From JBKQHQ01 sp052148715 (lineage in GTDB: Bacteria > Pseudomonadota > Alphaproteobacteria > Rhizobiales > Xanthobacteraceae), in NCBI GenBank assembly GCA_052148715.1, contig JBKQHQ010000219.1, forward strand, positions 1-15,536: a stretch of DNA of 15,536 nucleotides, written 5' to 3'. A program made the position numbers and the translations under genes. Below, in pieces: positions 9,467-15,536 of this stretch. The notes under the pieces were generated by a model, which saw nothing but the letters and a program-made list of their open reading frames with translations, made no database searches and was not told where the DNA came from. How positions within the stretch are numbered: the first letter of the stretch is position 1; each line of letters starts with the position of its first letter.

Positions 9467-10266
9467 GGCGGTGAGGAGCCCAGATAGGCGGCGATGACCG
9501 CCGGATGGGCCTGGACCTCCGCGGGCGTCCCCTCGAAGACATATCGGCCGCAGTCCATCACGAGTACTCGGTCCGCGACCTGCATGACTAAGTCCATGTT
9601 GTGCTCGACGACGACAACGGTCATCCGGCGCTCTCGCAAAACACTTATGCGATCGAGCAGCCGGTCCACCTCGGCGCCGTTGAGTCCCGCCGCCGGCTCG
9701 TCGATGAGCAATAGGCGCGGCGCGGTTGCCAGTGCGCGTGCGATTTCGAGCATGCGTTGCTCGCCATAGGCGAGAGACCCGGCCAACACCTGGGCCCGAT
9801 GCTCGAGGCCGACAAAACCGAGCAGACCAAGCGCCTCCTCGCGGGTCCGGGCTCGGTCGCGGTGGAAGGCCGCCCCATGGAACACATACTGCCAGATCGG
9901 AATGGCATGACGGATGTGGAATCCCGCAACGACGTTGTCGAGGACCGATAGGTGCTTGAACAGACGGATCTTCTGGAAGGTCCGGCACAGGCCGCGCCGC
10001 ACGCGGCGATGCGCCGCGACCCCCGTCAGGTCGGCGCCGGCAAAATTCATGCTGCCGGCATCCGGCTGATGAATGCCGCTCATCAAGTTGAGCAAGGTGG
10101 ACTTCCCGGCTCCGTTGGGGCCGATGATCGCGAACACGATCCCCGCGGGAATCGAAAGCGCGATATCGCTTACCGCCTGCACGCCGCCAAATCGCTTATG
10201 CAGTCCGGCGGCCCGGAAGATCAGTTCCTCCGATTGCTCAGCGACACGCGCCGGTGGACCGTTCAT
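9463..10266 (-). CDS. livG: Branched-chain amino acid ABC importer, ATPase LivG
   Basis: The 267-residue ATPase has Walker A GPNGAGKS (49-56), Q-loop Gln98 in 'CRTFQKIRLF', signature region 'LAYGEQRMLEIARAL' (165-179), Walker B LLLIDEP (185-191) and switch His222 in 'VVEHNMDLVM'. The non-standard LAYGEQ signature, in place of LSGGQ, is normal for LivG, as is the 'EPAAGLN' after Walker B. The start is ATG at 10266, which overlaps the livM stop by four bases (ATGA). The first 15 residues before the ATPase fold are an ordinary short extension. It partners LivF and contacts the livH and livM products. All catalytic residues are present. Confidence 0.95.
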   Translation of the reverse strand: MNGPPARVAEQSEELIFRAAGLHKRFGGVQAVSDIALSIPAGIVFAIIGPNGAGKSTLLNLMSGIHQPDAGSMNFAGADLTGVAAHRRVRRGLCRTFQKIRLFKHLSVLDNVVAGFHIRHAIPIWQYVFHGAAFHRDRARTREEALGLLGFVGLEHRAQVLAGSLAYGEQRMLEIARALATAPRLLLIDEPAAGLNGAEVDRLLDRISVLRERRMTVVVVEHNMDLVMQVADRVLVMDCGRYVFEGTPAEVQAHPAVIAAYLGSSPP

Positions 10267-11303
10267 GGGGCGGCCGTCCGCGCTCCGCCGCGCCACAACA
10301 CTTGCAGGCGACCTGCGGCAAGGCGCCCGGCCTGCACGACACCCCCCGGCATGAAAAGAACCGCGATTGTCAGCGCCACGCCATAGACGATAAGGCGCAG
10401 GTCACCCAGTCCGCGCAGCAGTTCCGGCAGCACCGTGAGCATGATCGCCCCCCAGACCGGCCCGATCAGGGTGCCCGTGCCGCCGACGATAACCATTGCT
10501 AGAATCGTAAACGACTCGGTGACAAAGAAAGCATCGGGAACGAGGGTCCCAACGAAGCTGGCGTAGAAGCAGCCGGCGGCTCCCGCGATTGCGGAACCGA
10601 TGCCGAAGGCGAACACCTTCCAGGCCCGCGTGCCGATGCCGAGGGAGGCCGCGGAGAGCTCATCCTCGCGGACCGCCGTGAGGGCTTCCCCGACCGGCGA
10701 GCAAACCAGCTGACGCAGTGCCAGGTAACAGAGGAAGGTGAAGCCAGCTATCAGATAGAATAGACTGGCAAGGTTGCTGAACCCGATCGATGGCAGCCCG
10801 GGAACCGCAAGCGGCGGCGGCGGCGCGATGGCGTAGATCCCGAGGGGGCCTTGGGTCAGGCTGATCCAGTTCAACAGGATCTGATAGGTGATCACGGCGA
10901 AGCCGAGCGAAGCGATGGCCACGTAATGCCCGCGCAGCCGCACTGCGAATGCCGAGAGCAGCATCCCGGAAATGCCCGCAAGCGCGACGCCGCACACGAA
11001 GGCGATCCAGAATGGCACCCCCAGGCGCGTGATGAGCAGCGTCGACGCATAGGCGCCGATCCCGTAGAACGCCGATTGGCCCAAATTGAGCTGCCCCGCG
11101 AAGCCGAGGACGAAGTCGAGGCCGATAGCCAGGAGAACGTTGATGGCGCAGACGATGAAGTTCGTGCGCCAGTAGGAGTCGGTAAAGATGATCGGCACGG
11201 CGGCGATCGCCAGCATCGCCCCGAGGAGCCAGAGACGACGGCCCGGCGGCCGGGCGGCGGCCGACTTCGGCGACGCCTGCAGGCGGGGCGTGGCGCTAGA
11301 CAT
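10263..11303 (-). CDS. livM: Branched-chain amino acid ABC importer, permease LivM
   Basis: The 346-residue inner-membrane permease has a short basic cytoplasmic N-terminus (1-24) and about nine to ten hydrophobic segments. The stretch 'GFAGQLNLGQSAFYGIGAY' (67-85) is the LivM signature; 'LRGHYVAIASLGFAVITY' (123-140) and the late 'VIVGGTGTLIGPVWGA' also match the family. ATG at 11303 overlaps the end of livH by eight bases, a typical livH-livM junction. It forms the translocation channel with LivH. No residue change of note was seen. The ligand could be branched-chain amino acids or another small molecule handled by this class, such as short amides, since LivM does not set specificity. Confidence 0.95.
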   Translation of the reverse strand: MSSATPRLQASPKSAAARPPGRRLWLLGAMLAIAAVPIIFTDSYWRTNFIVCAINVLLAIGLDFVLGFAGQLNLGQSAFYGIGAYASTLLITRLGVPFWIAFVCGVALAGISGMLLSAFAVRLRGHYVAIASLGFAVITYQILLNWISLTQGPLGIYAIAPPPPLAVPGLPSIGFSNLASLFYLIAGFTFLCYLALRQLVCSPVGEALTAVREDELSAASLGIGTRAWKVFAFGIGSAIAGAAGCFYASFVGTLVPDAFFVTESFTILAMVIVGGTGTLIGPVWGAIMLTVLPELLRGLGDLRLIVYGVALTIAVLFMPGGVVQAGRLAAGRLQVLWRGGARTAAP

Positions 11304-12177
11304 TTTCCTCGCGCTTCTCGGCGATCAGGCCGGTGGGCCTGACCGCAAGCGTAAGCAGGAGCATCGTGAACACCACGATGTCGATGAGCCCCGGCTGGAG
11401 GAACTGGGTCGTGTAACTCTCGATCATTCCGACGAGCAAGCCGGCGATGATCGTACCTTCGACGTTGCCGAAGCCGCCGATGATCACGATCGCGAACGCC
11501 TTCAAGATCACCGAGGCGCCGGCAAAGGGCGTGAGCACCAGCACCGGCCCAAGCAGCGCGCCGCCCATGCCGGCGAGAGCCGAGGCGATCACGAAGGTGA
11601 GCATGATCACGTGGTTCGGGTTGATGCCCATGAGGCCCGCGGTCTCACGGTCCTGCGATACGGCTCGCAGCGCCTTCCCGAGGAACGTGAACTTCATGAA
11701 TGCGTACAGCACGCCGATGGCGGCACTGGAGATGAGGATGATGAGGAGATTCTGCACCGTAATGAACAGGCTACCGATGTGAATTACATCCTGGCTGTAG
11801 GGAGACTCGAACGCATACGGAATCGGCCCGAACCACGCGAGCATGGCGTTCTCCATCAGCACCGAGACGCCGATGGTGGCGATGAGGGGCAGCAGTTCGT
11901 TGCCGCGCTCGCGCAGCGGGGCGAAGACGGCGGCATTAATCAGGAACCCCAAGCCAGCGCCGACGGCGAGCGCCATGCCGATTCCGAGAAAATAATGCCC
12001 GCCAAACGCTTGGGTGAAGAAGTAGGCGGTGAATGCGCCGACGGTCACGATGTCGGCATGCGCGAAATTGATCTGCACCAGTACGCCGTAGATCAGGGTC
12101 AGCCCCAACGCGACCAGCACGTAGAGACTGCCCATGACGATGCCGTTGATCCCTTGCTGGACAACGATGGACAGCAT
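11296..12177 (-). CDS. livH: Branched-chain amino acid ABC importer, permease LivH
   Basis: The 293-residue permease is close to the normal LivH length. It starts with the usual short 'QQGINGIVMGSLYVLVALGL' segment (7-26) and carries the 'INFAHAD' motif (36-42), a variant of the family's NFAHGD/E. The conserved 'IIGGFGNVEGTIIAG' block lies near 232-246. Multiple hydrophobic helices cover most of the rest. The ATG at 12177 lies 9 bases after the stop of the binding-protein gene, so the two are surely cotranscribed; the sequence before it has only a weak ribosome binding site. It pairs with LivM. Confidence 0.95.
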   Translation of the reverse strand: MLSIVVQQGINGIVMGSLYVLVALGLTLIYGVLVQINFAHADIVTVGAFTAYFFTQAFGGHYFLGIGMALAVGAGLGFLINAAVFAPLRERGNELLPLIATIGVSVLMENAMLAWFGPIPYAFESPYSQDVIHIGSLFITVQNLLIILISSAAIGVLYAFMKFTFLGKALRAVSQDRETAGLMGINPNHVIMLTFVIASALAGMGGALLGPVLVLTPFAGASVILKAFAIVIIGGFGNVEGTIIAGLLVGMIESYTTQFLQPGLIDIVVFTMLLLTLAVRPTGLIAEKREENV

Positions 12178-12186
12178 GTGCGCCCG

Positions 12187-13350
12187 TCAGTTCCAGGCCA
12201 GCGGCTTCCAGGATAGATCCGGTTGAGTTTCCATGTAGTGGACCGTGTCCATCCGGGTGTTCTGGTTGTGGCTGTCGAACTCGACGCTGCCCGTCACCCC
12301 GGAGAAGTTCTTGGTTGCAGCAAGCGTGTCGCGAATCGATTGCTTATCTTTGCCGCCGCGGCGCACCACGTCAGCGATCAGCATGATCTGATCGTAGGCG
12401 TGGGCGTTGAGGTGCGTCGGCTCCTGATTGTACTTGGCCTTGAACGCGTCCACGAAGCGGCGCACCACCTCGCGCTTGTCGGCAGGGTCGAACTGGACGA
12501 TGCGGATGTACCCCAGCGCCGCCTTACCGGCCTTTTGCTCGAAGCCGAACGGTAGCCAAATGGTCCCAAGCTGGATCGCATGTCCGCCGCCGCCCTTGGT
12601 CACGCCGGCCTGGGCGAGGGCCTGAGTGATCTTGAGGCCTTGTCCTTCGAGGGTGTAGGTCGGAATGACATCGATCTGACCGAGGCCAGCGATGCGGGTC
12701 GCGATCGCCGTGAAATCGTTTACGTCGCGACCGAAACCGATGTCGGCCAGAATCTTGCCGCCGAGCGCGGTGAACGTGTCTGAAAACACTTTGGCGTTTC
12801 CGATGCCGGCATTGGTGTTCTCGTAAAGCAGCACCGCGCTGCGCGCCCCGAGGGTCTTGTAGGCGTGGTTGGCAATATCGATGCCCTGCATCACTTCGTT
12901 AGGCATGATGCGGAACGTGAAAGAATTACCTGGCTCCGTCACTTTGATCGAGGAGGATCCGGCATTAAGGAACGGCACCTTCTCCTGCGCCATCAGTGGC
13001 ATGATCGCCAGCGTTGCATCCGAGCACTCCTCGCCGATCGCCACATCGGGCTTGTACTGGTCAAGAATCCGCTTGGCCGCCTGGGTCGCCGTCAGCGGAC
13101 TGCAGGCCGAATCCTCATACTGGACCTCGAGCTTGTCGCCAATGGCGCCACCCTGGTTGATCTGCTCGAGGGCGAGCTCGATTCCCTGCTTATCTTGGGC
13201 GCCGAAATAGGAGCCCGGTCCCGACATGGGGAACAGCGCCCCGGTCTTTATGACCTTGTCGGCGCCAATGCTCCCACGCGGAGTTCCAACCGCCAATATC
13301 GCTGTCATTGCGGCCGTTGCAAAGCAAATAGCCCATTGCCGCATCGTCAT
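12187..13350 (-). CDS. Periplasmic binding protein of the branched-chain amino acid type importer
   Basis: The 387-residue exported protein is of the LivJ/LivK (periplasmic binding protein type 1) class. Residues 1-30 are a Sec signal peptide with probable cleavage after 'GSIGA' before Asp31. The mature part opens with 'KTGALFPMSGPGSYFGAQ', the typical ligand-binding start. Cys83 and Cys109 are spaced like the conserved disulfide of LivJ. 'GSSSIKVTE' (131-139) and 'NAHAYDQIMLIADVVRR' in the C-terminal part are also family-like. ATG at 13350 is fixed by an excellent AAGGAGGAA with five bases between AGGAGG (13361-13356) and the start; the open frame further upstream lacks a signal peptide at its beginning. 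It is the first gene of the operon and decides specificity, which could be leucine-type amino acids or another ligand of this broad class. Confidence 0.94.
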   Translation of the reverse strand: MTMRQWAICFATAAMTAILAVGTPRGSIGADKVIKTGALFPMSGPGSYFGAQDKQGIELALEQINQGGAIGDKLEVQYEDSACSPLTATQAAKRILDQYKPDVAIGEECSDATLAIMPLMAQEKVPFLNAGSSSIKVTEPGNSFTFRIMPNEVMQGIDIANHAYKTLGARSAVLLYENTNAGIGNAKVFSDTFTALGGKILADIGFGRDVNDFTAIATRIAGLGQIDVIPTYTLEGQGLKITQALAQAGVTKGGGGHAIQLGTIWLPFGFEQKAGKAALGYIRIVQFDPADKREVVRRFVDAFKAKYNQEPTHLNAHAYDQIMLIADVVRRGGKDKQSIRDTLAATKNFSGVTGSVEFDSHNQNTRMDTVHYMETQPDLSWKPLAWN

Positions 13351-13355
13351 TGGTT

Positions 13356-13361
13356 CCTCCT
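13356..13361 (-). promoter_or_regulatory. Strong ribosome binding site of the binding-protein gene
   Basis: AGGAGG on the minus strand, within AAGGAGGAA and five bases from the ATG at 13350. It is the strongest Shine-Dalgarno in the window and settles the start of the first gene of the liv-type operon. Such a site is also the kind of sequence the CU-rich loops of the small RNA at 8474-8537 could pair with. Confidence 0.85.
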
Positions 13362-13554
13362 TGGCCTGCGCGAGACTGCCACTATTAGACCGCAAAGAAG
13401 GAAGGCTTGGCAATTCCATTCGTGGCGGCCATCGCGGGCAACCTCCAACAGCGCCAATAGGCCGGGTACGCGTTGCGCGCTCGACCGCTTCCCACCCCCC
13501 GCCTCGGACACCGAAATCGCGCTTGTCCACTACTCGCGCCATGGCATGCGGTTC

Positions 13555-13580
13555 GCCGGCAAGAACTCTCTACTGCCGGC
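13555..13580. repeat. Inverted repeat between two transporter genes
   Basis: GCCGGCA (13555-13561) and TGCCGGC (13574-13580) are a perfect 7-bp inverted repeat around a 12-base spacer. It lies 30-60 bases after the stop of the ModA-like gene and some 200 bases before the liv-type operon. There is no T tract on either strand, so it is not a standard terminator; it could be a processing hairpin or an operator, or it may be chance in GC-rich DNA. Confidence 0.3.
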
Positions 13581-13612
13581 CGACGCGAGGCTCGCGGGCG
13601 CAGACGACCCCA

Positions 13613-14380
13613 TCACCTCGAGGTCGCGAGCGGCTCCATTCCGCTTTTCCTAATTGCCTCGGAAGCGCTCGCGGAGGCAAGAAATTCGATCAGTCGTCTA
13701 GAACCTTCAATCTCTCCCGACCCGGCCACGACTGCGGCTGAGAATACCTGGGCGAACTGAATCTCCGGTGGGATGCTGCCTGCGAAGTCGACGCCCGCCG
13801 CGTGCAGAATTTCACTGACCGGCATGACCGCAAGATCCGCGCCTCCAGCGGCGACCATCCCGGTCGCGTCCGTGCCGCGCGGCGTCAGCTTGACGTTGAT
13901 CTTTTCCGCGATGCCGAGTCGCGGAAAAAGATCGGTCGTAAGCCAGATGCCGCCGGTGCTTCCGGGGATCGCGACGGTTTTGGCCTTGAGCAGGAGTTGC
14001 TTGAAGGCCTCGACGGTGCTCATGTCGGGCTTCGGAGTCCCGCCCCGGACCGCCACACCGAGGGATCCTCGCGCAAGATCCACGTCCGTTCCGGCGGCGA
14101 TCCTCTTCGCGGCGATCAGCTCATTGAGGCCGTCCCTGGAGAGGATCACCACGTTGGCAGGCACGCCGCGGCCGAGCTGCGCGGCAATCGTTTGCGGCCC
14201 CGTTCCCTGCGACGCACCCGATCCAGTCACGACCTTGATGCCGCTCGTCCGCTCGAACTCCGGCAACAGCTGCTCGTACGCGCCGCTGAATCCGCCGGAC
14301 ATCAGAACGTTCAATTGCGCCGACGCCGCGACTGGCGCAAACAACAGCGTGGCAAAGATCACCGATGAGAAAGTGCTCAT
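13613..14380 (-). CDS. ModA-like periplasmic substrate-binding protein, orphan
   Basis: The 255-residue protein has a clear signal peptide (MSTFSSVIFATLLFAPVAASA, likely cut after Ala21). The mature fold resembles the molybdate-type binding proteins (SBP_bac_11 class): 'LNVLMSGGFSGAYEQLLPEF' at the start, 'PANVVILSRDGLNEL' (74-88) and 'GGADLAVMPVSEIL' (179-192). These proteins bind small anions or other ligands in the periplasm. ATG at 14380 is preferred over the upstream in-frame ATG at 14425 because AGGGG (14391-14387) lies six bases before it and because it starts directly at the signal peptide. No ModB or ModC gene is next to it: upstream is a Crp-family regulator and downstream the liv-type operon. 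It may serve a permease encoded elsewhere or act as a sensor component. The ligand is unknown. Confidence 0.85.
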   Translation of the reverse strand: MSTFSSVIFATLLFAPVAASAQLNVLMSGGFSGAYEQLLPEFERTSGIKVVTGSGASQGTGPQTIAAQLGRGVPANVVILSRDGLNELIAAKRIAAGTDVDLARGSLGVAVRGGTPKPDMSTVEAFKQLLLKAKTVAIPGSTGGIWLTTDLFPRLGIAEKINVKLTPRGTDATGMVAAGGADLAVMPVSEILHAAGVDFAGSIPPEIQFAQVFSAAVVAGSGEIEGSRRLIEFLASASASEAIRKSGMEPLATSR

Positions 14381-14420
14381 AATTAGCCCCTGGCCGAACC
14401 GTTCCCGTGCTTCCGACGAT

Positions 14421-14431
14421 GCCATAGCACA
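14421..14431 (-). promoter_or_regulatory. Possible extended -10 element before the ModA-like gene
   Basis: The minus strand reads TGTGC-TATGGC, that is a TGn extended -10 with a weak TATGGC hexamer. It would start transcription about 34 bases before the ATG at 14380. No good -35 accompanies it. The same TGTGCTAT octamer lies at the matching distance before the Crp-family gene. Confidence 0.28.
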
Positions 14432-14570
14432 TTACGTCCGGCAGGGAGGTCGCTGCACCGCCGGATTCTGGCCTTGCTATGTCCCTTCCGGGTCAATTAC
14501 TCGCTGGCAAGGTTCGGCGCTGTTGATCCATCCTTGTGCCATGGCGCGCAGATTGCGCTTCTCCGCCCGA

Positions 14571-15254
14571 TCAAACGTGGAGCTCGCGCTCGATTTCGGC
14601 GCTGTTCTCCAGGCAGTAATAGCCGGCAAGCCGGCTAACCACCGCTTCGCGCATCCAGTGCGACAGAATGCGGCTCACGTTCTCTCGGGAAATTCCCGCC
14701 ATCGCGGCCAGATCGGTCTGCGTAACCTTCTGTCGGATCAGGATACGCCCTTTGCCGACTTCTTGACCGAAGGCCTCCGCCAGACTCAAAAGCACGCGCG
14801 CTACCCGCCCCTTCAGCGACATGAAGGTCGCCGCCACCAGCGCGTCATTGGTTGCGCGCAGACGACGCGCCAGGAGCATCATGCCATAGCGATAAAGCTC
14901 CGGATGGGCGTTGGCGAATACCTCGAAGGCAGTATTGCTGATGAAGCACAAGTTCGATTCCCGCAGGGCCTCGACCGAGGCGGATCGCGGGCCTCCGTCA
15001 AGCATCGACAATTCGCCGACGATAGCCCCAGGCCCGAGAATGGCGAGAATTCGCTCGCCGCCGGTGCCCGTAATCACACTGACCTTGAGTAAGCCCTCAT
15101 CCAGCCGGTAGCACCCGTTTGAAGGATCGCCGGCAAGGAACAGGGACTGAGCGGCCTTGAGCGAGACCGTACGACCTTTGGCGAAAAGGTCTGAATAGAG
15201 CTTCGTCGGCAAATCCGACAGCACAAGATCGGCAGACGGCGGCAGGACCGCCAT
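14571..15254 (-). CDS. Crp/Fnr-family transcriptional regulator
   Basis: The 227-residue protein is a cytoplasmic transcription factor. Residues 1-125 form a cyclic-nucleotide-binding fold: the 'GELSMLDGGPRSASV' cassette (80-94) keeps Glu81 and Arg90-Ser91, which match the ribose- and phosphate-contacting residues of E. coli CRP, so ligand binding looks possible. A long dimer helix follows (about 118-145). The winged helix-turn-helix spans 177-206, with recognition helix 'SRENVSRIL'; Arg190, Glu191 and Arg195 match CRP Arg180, Glu181 and Arg185. No cysteine cluster of the FNR type is seen. ATG at 15254 has GGAGG (15266-15262) seven bases upstream. It is divergent from a class III cyclase gene 139 bases away, and 190 bases precede the ModA-like gene downstream. 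Targets are unknown. Confidence 0.93.
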   Translation of the reverse strand: MAVLPPSADLVLSDLPTKLYSDLFAKGRTVSLKAAQSLFLAGDPSNGCYRLDEGLLKVSVITGTGGERILAILGPGAIVGELSMLDGGPRSASVEALRESNLCFISNTAFEVFANAHPELYRYGMMLLARRLRATNDALVAATFMSLKGRVARVLLSLAEAFGQEVGKGRILIRQKVTQTDLAAMAGISRENVSRILSHWMREAVVSRLAGYYCLENSAEIERELHV

Positions 15255-15289
15255 GGCAACCCCTCCGGGTCGAACCGCGAGCTAAGATC

Positions 15290-15300
15290 TGTATAGCACA
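15290..15300 (-). promoter_or_regulatory. Possible extended -10 promoter of the Crp-family gene
   Basis: The minus strand reads TGTGC-TATACA, a good extended -10 (TGnTATAAT type). Transcription would begin about 29 bases before the ATG at 15254. The -35 position (15318-15313) reads GGCGTG, far from consensus, and falls inside the inverted repeat at 15303-15318. Confidence 0.4.
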
Positions 15301-15302
15301 AT

Positions 15303-15318
15303 GGCGTCGATTCACGCC
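15303..15318. promoter_or_regulatory. Inverted repeat with Crp-type geometry in the divergent intergenic region
   Basis: GGCGT-N6-ACGCC has the 5-6-5 spacing of Crp/Fnr operators, and its right half overlaps the expected -35 position of the Crp-family gene. The half-site differs from the classical TGTGA, although the regulator keeps the CRP base-contacting residues, so ownership of this site is uncertain. Confidence 0.33.
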
Positions 15319-15393
15319 CTCATCCTGGCGTAAGATGCCGGTCGGCGGTATCAGTCCAGACGCTCGAACGAAGATTGCATCCCGAGGTGAACC

Positions 15394-15536
15394 TTGGAAT
15401 CCGGCAAATTCGACTCTGCTCTCCAGCCCGAGATGAGGCGCAAACTCGCCGTCATCTTGGCTTCGGACGTGGCGGGTTATAGCCGTCTCGTTGGCGCCGA
15501 CGAGGAAGACACGGTTCGTCGCTTTCGGCAGGCGGC
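15394..15536 (+). CDS. Class III adenylate/guanylate cyclase, N-terminal part (3' end outside window)
   Basis: The visible 47 codons include 'MRRKLAVILASDVAGYSRLV' followed by 'GADEEDTVRRFRQA', the typical opening of the class III nucleotide cyclase domain in rhizobial proteins that often carry TPR repeats behind it. The Asp of 'SDVAGYS' is the first metal-binding aspartate. The start is most likely TTG at 15394: GAGGTGA at 15384-15390 sits at correct spacing and an in-frame TGA (15388-15390) blocks anything earlier. An ATG at 15433 begins exactly at MRRKLAV and is the alternative, but has no ribosome binding site. The product would make cAMP or cGMP, though the catalytic pair and the substrate-selecting residues lie outside the window. 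It is divergent from the Crp-family gene. Confidence 0.85.
   Translation, partial: MESGKFDSALQPEMRRKLAVILASDVAGYSRLVGADEEDTVRRFRQA

Noticed and set aside
11188..12216. Long plus-strand open frame (342 codons) opposite livH and livM
   Set aside because: It is rich in Arg, His, Glu and Asp, as expected for the antisense of GC-rich membrane-protein genes, and lies opposite two clear permease genes.
13362..13450. Possible sigma-54 or sigma-70 promoter before the liv-type binding-protein gene
   Set aside because: A TGGCAG...GC arrangement has the wrong spacing for sigma-54, and the TAATAG box has its nearest TTGCCA 20 bases away, so neither is convincing.
14546..14558. Small hairpin GCGCA-GAT-TGCGC after the Crp-family gene stop
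   Set aside because: The stem is only five base pairs and no T tract follows on the minus strand, so I did not call it a terminator.

Overview
The window is GC-rich, densely packed bacterial chromosome. The gene families (a DUF2927-type protein, many ABC transporters, an orphan ModA-like binding protein, a class III cyclase beginning MRRKLAVILASDVAGYS) and a small RNA that looks like the alpha-proteobacterial ar14/MmgR family all point to an alphaproteobacterium, most likely of the order Hyphomicrobiales (Bradyrhizobium-like). This assignment comes from gene content and composition and was not checked against a database.

Layout. Positions 1-296 hold the 3' end of a plus-strand DUF2927-like gene. 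It converges on a long minus-strand run reading from 8031 down to 315. That run encodes a complete peptide/oligopeptide-type ABC importer: a substrate-binding lipoprotein, a DppB-like permease, an enlarged DppC-like permease and a fused double ATPase. A small four-helix membrane protein and a glutathione S-transferase follow. The four transporter genes overlap by 1-4 bases (GTGA, TGATG, ATGA), so they are probably one translationally coupled unit. The two trailing genes follow after 63 and 25 bases.

Positions 8032-8740 form the largest gap. It holds the leader of the peptide operon, with a phased 9-bp repeat and a 12-bp palindrome, and a plus-strand small RNA candidate ending in a clear rho-independent terminator at 8508-8537. 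The RNA carries two anti-Shine-Dalgarno pyrimidine motifs. A doubtful or decayed short reading frame lies just after livF.

Positions 13350-8741 (minus) are a complete branched-chain amino acid type (HAAT) importer in the order binding protein, livH, livM, livG, livF, again with tiny overlaps. Upstream are an orphan periplasmic ModA-like binding protein (14380-13613) and a Crp/Fnr-family regulator with conserved cyclic-nucleotide contact residues (15254-14571). Divergent from the regulator, a class III adenylate/guanylate cyclase begins at 15394 and runs off the window.

The region is mainly nutrient uptake (peptides, amino acids or related amides, an oxyanion or other small ligand), with a possible local cyclic-nucleotide circuit at its right end and a probable translation-repressing small RNA between the two importers. 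No CRISPR array, insertion sequence, integrase, tRNA or rRNA was seen.
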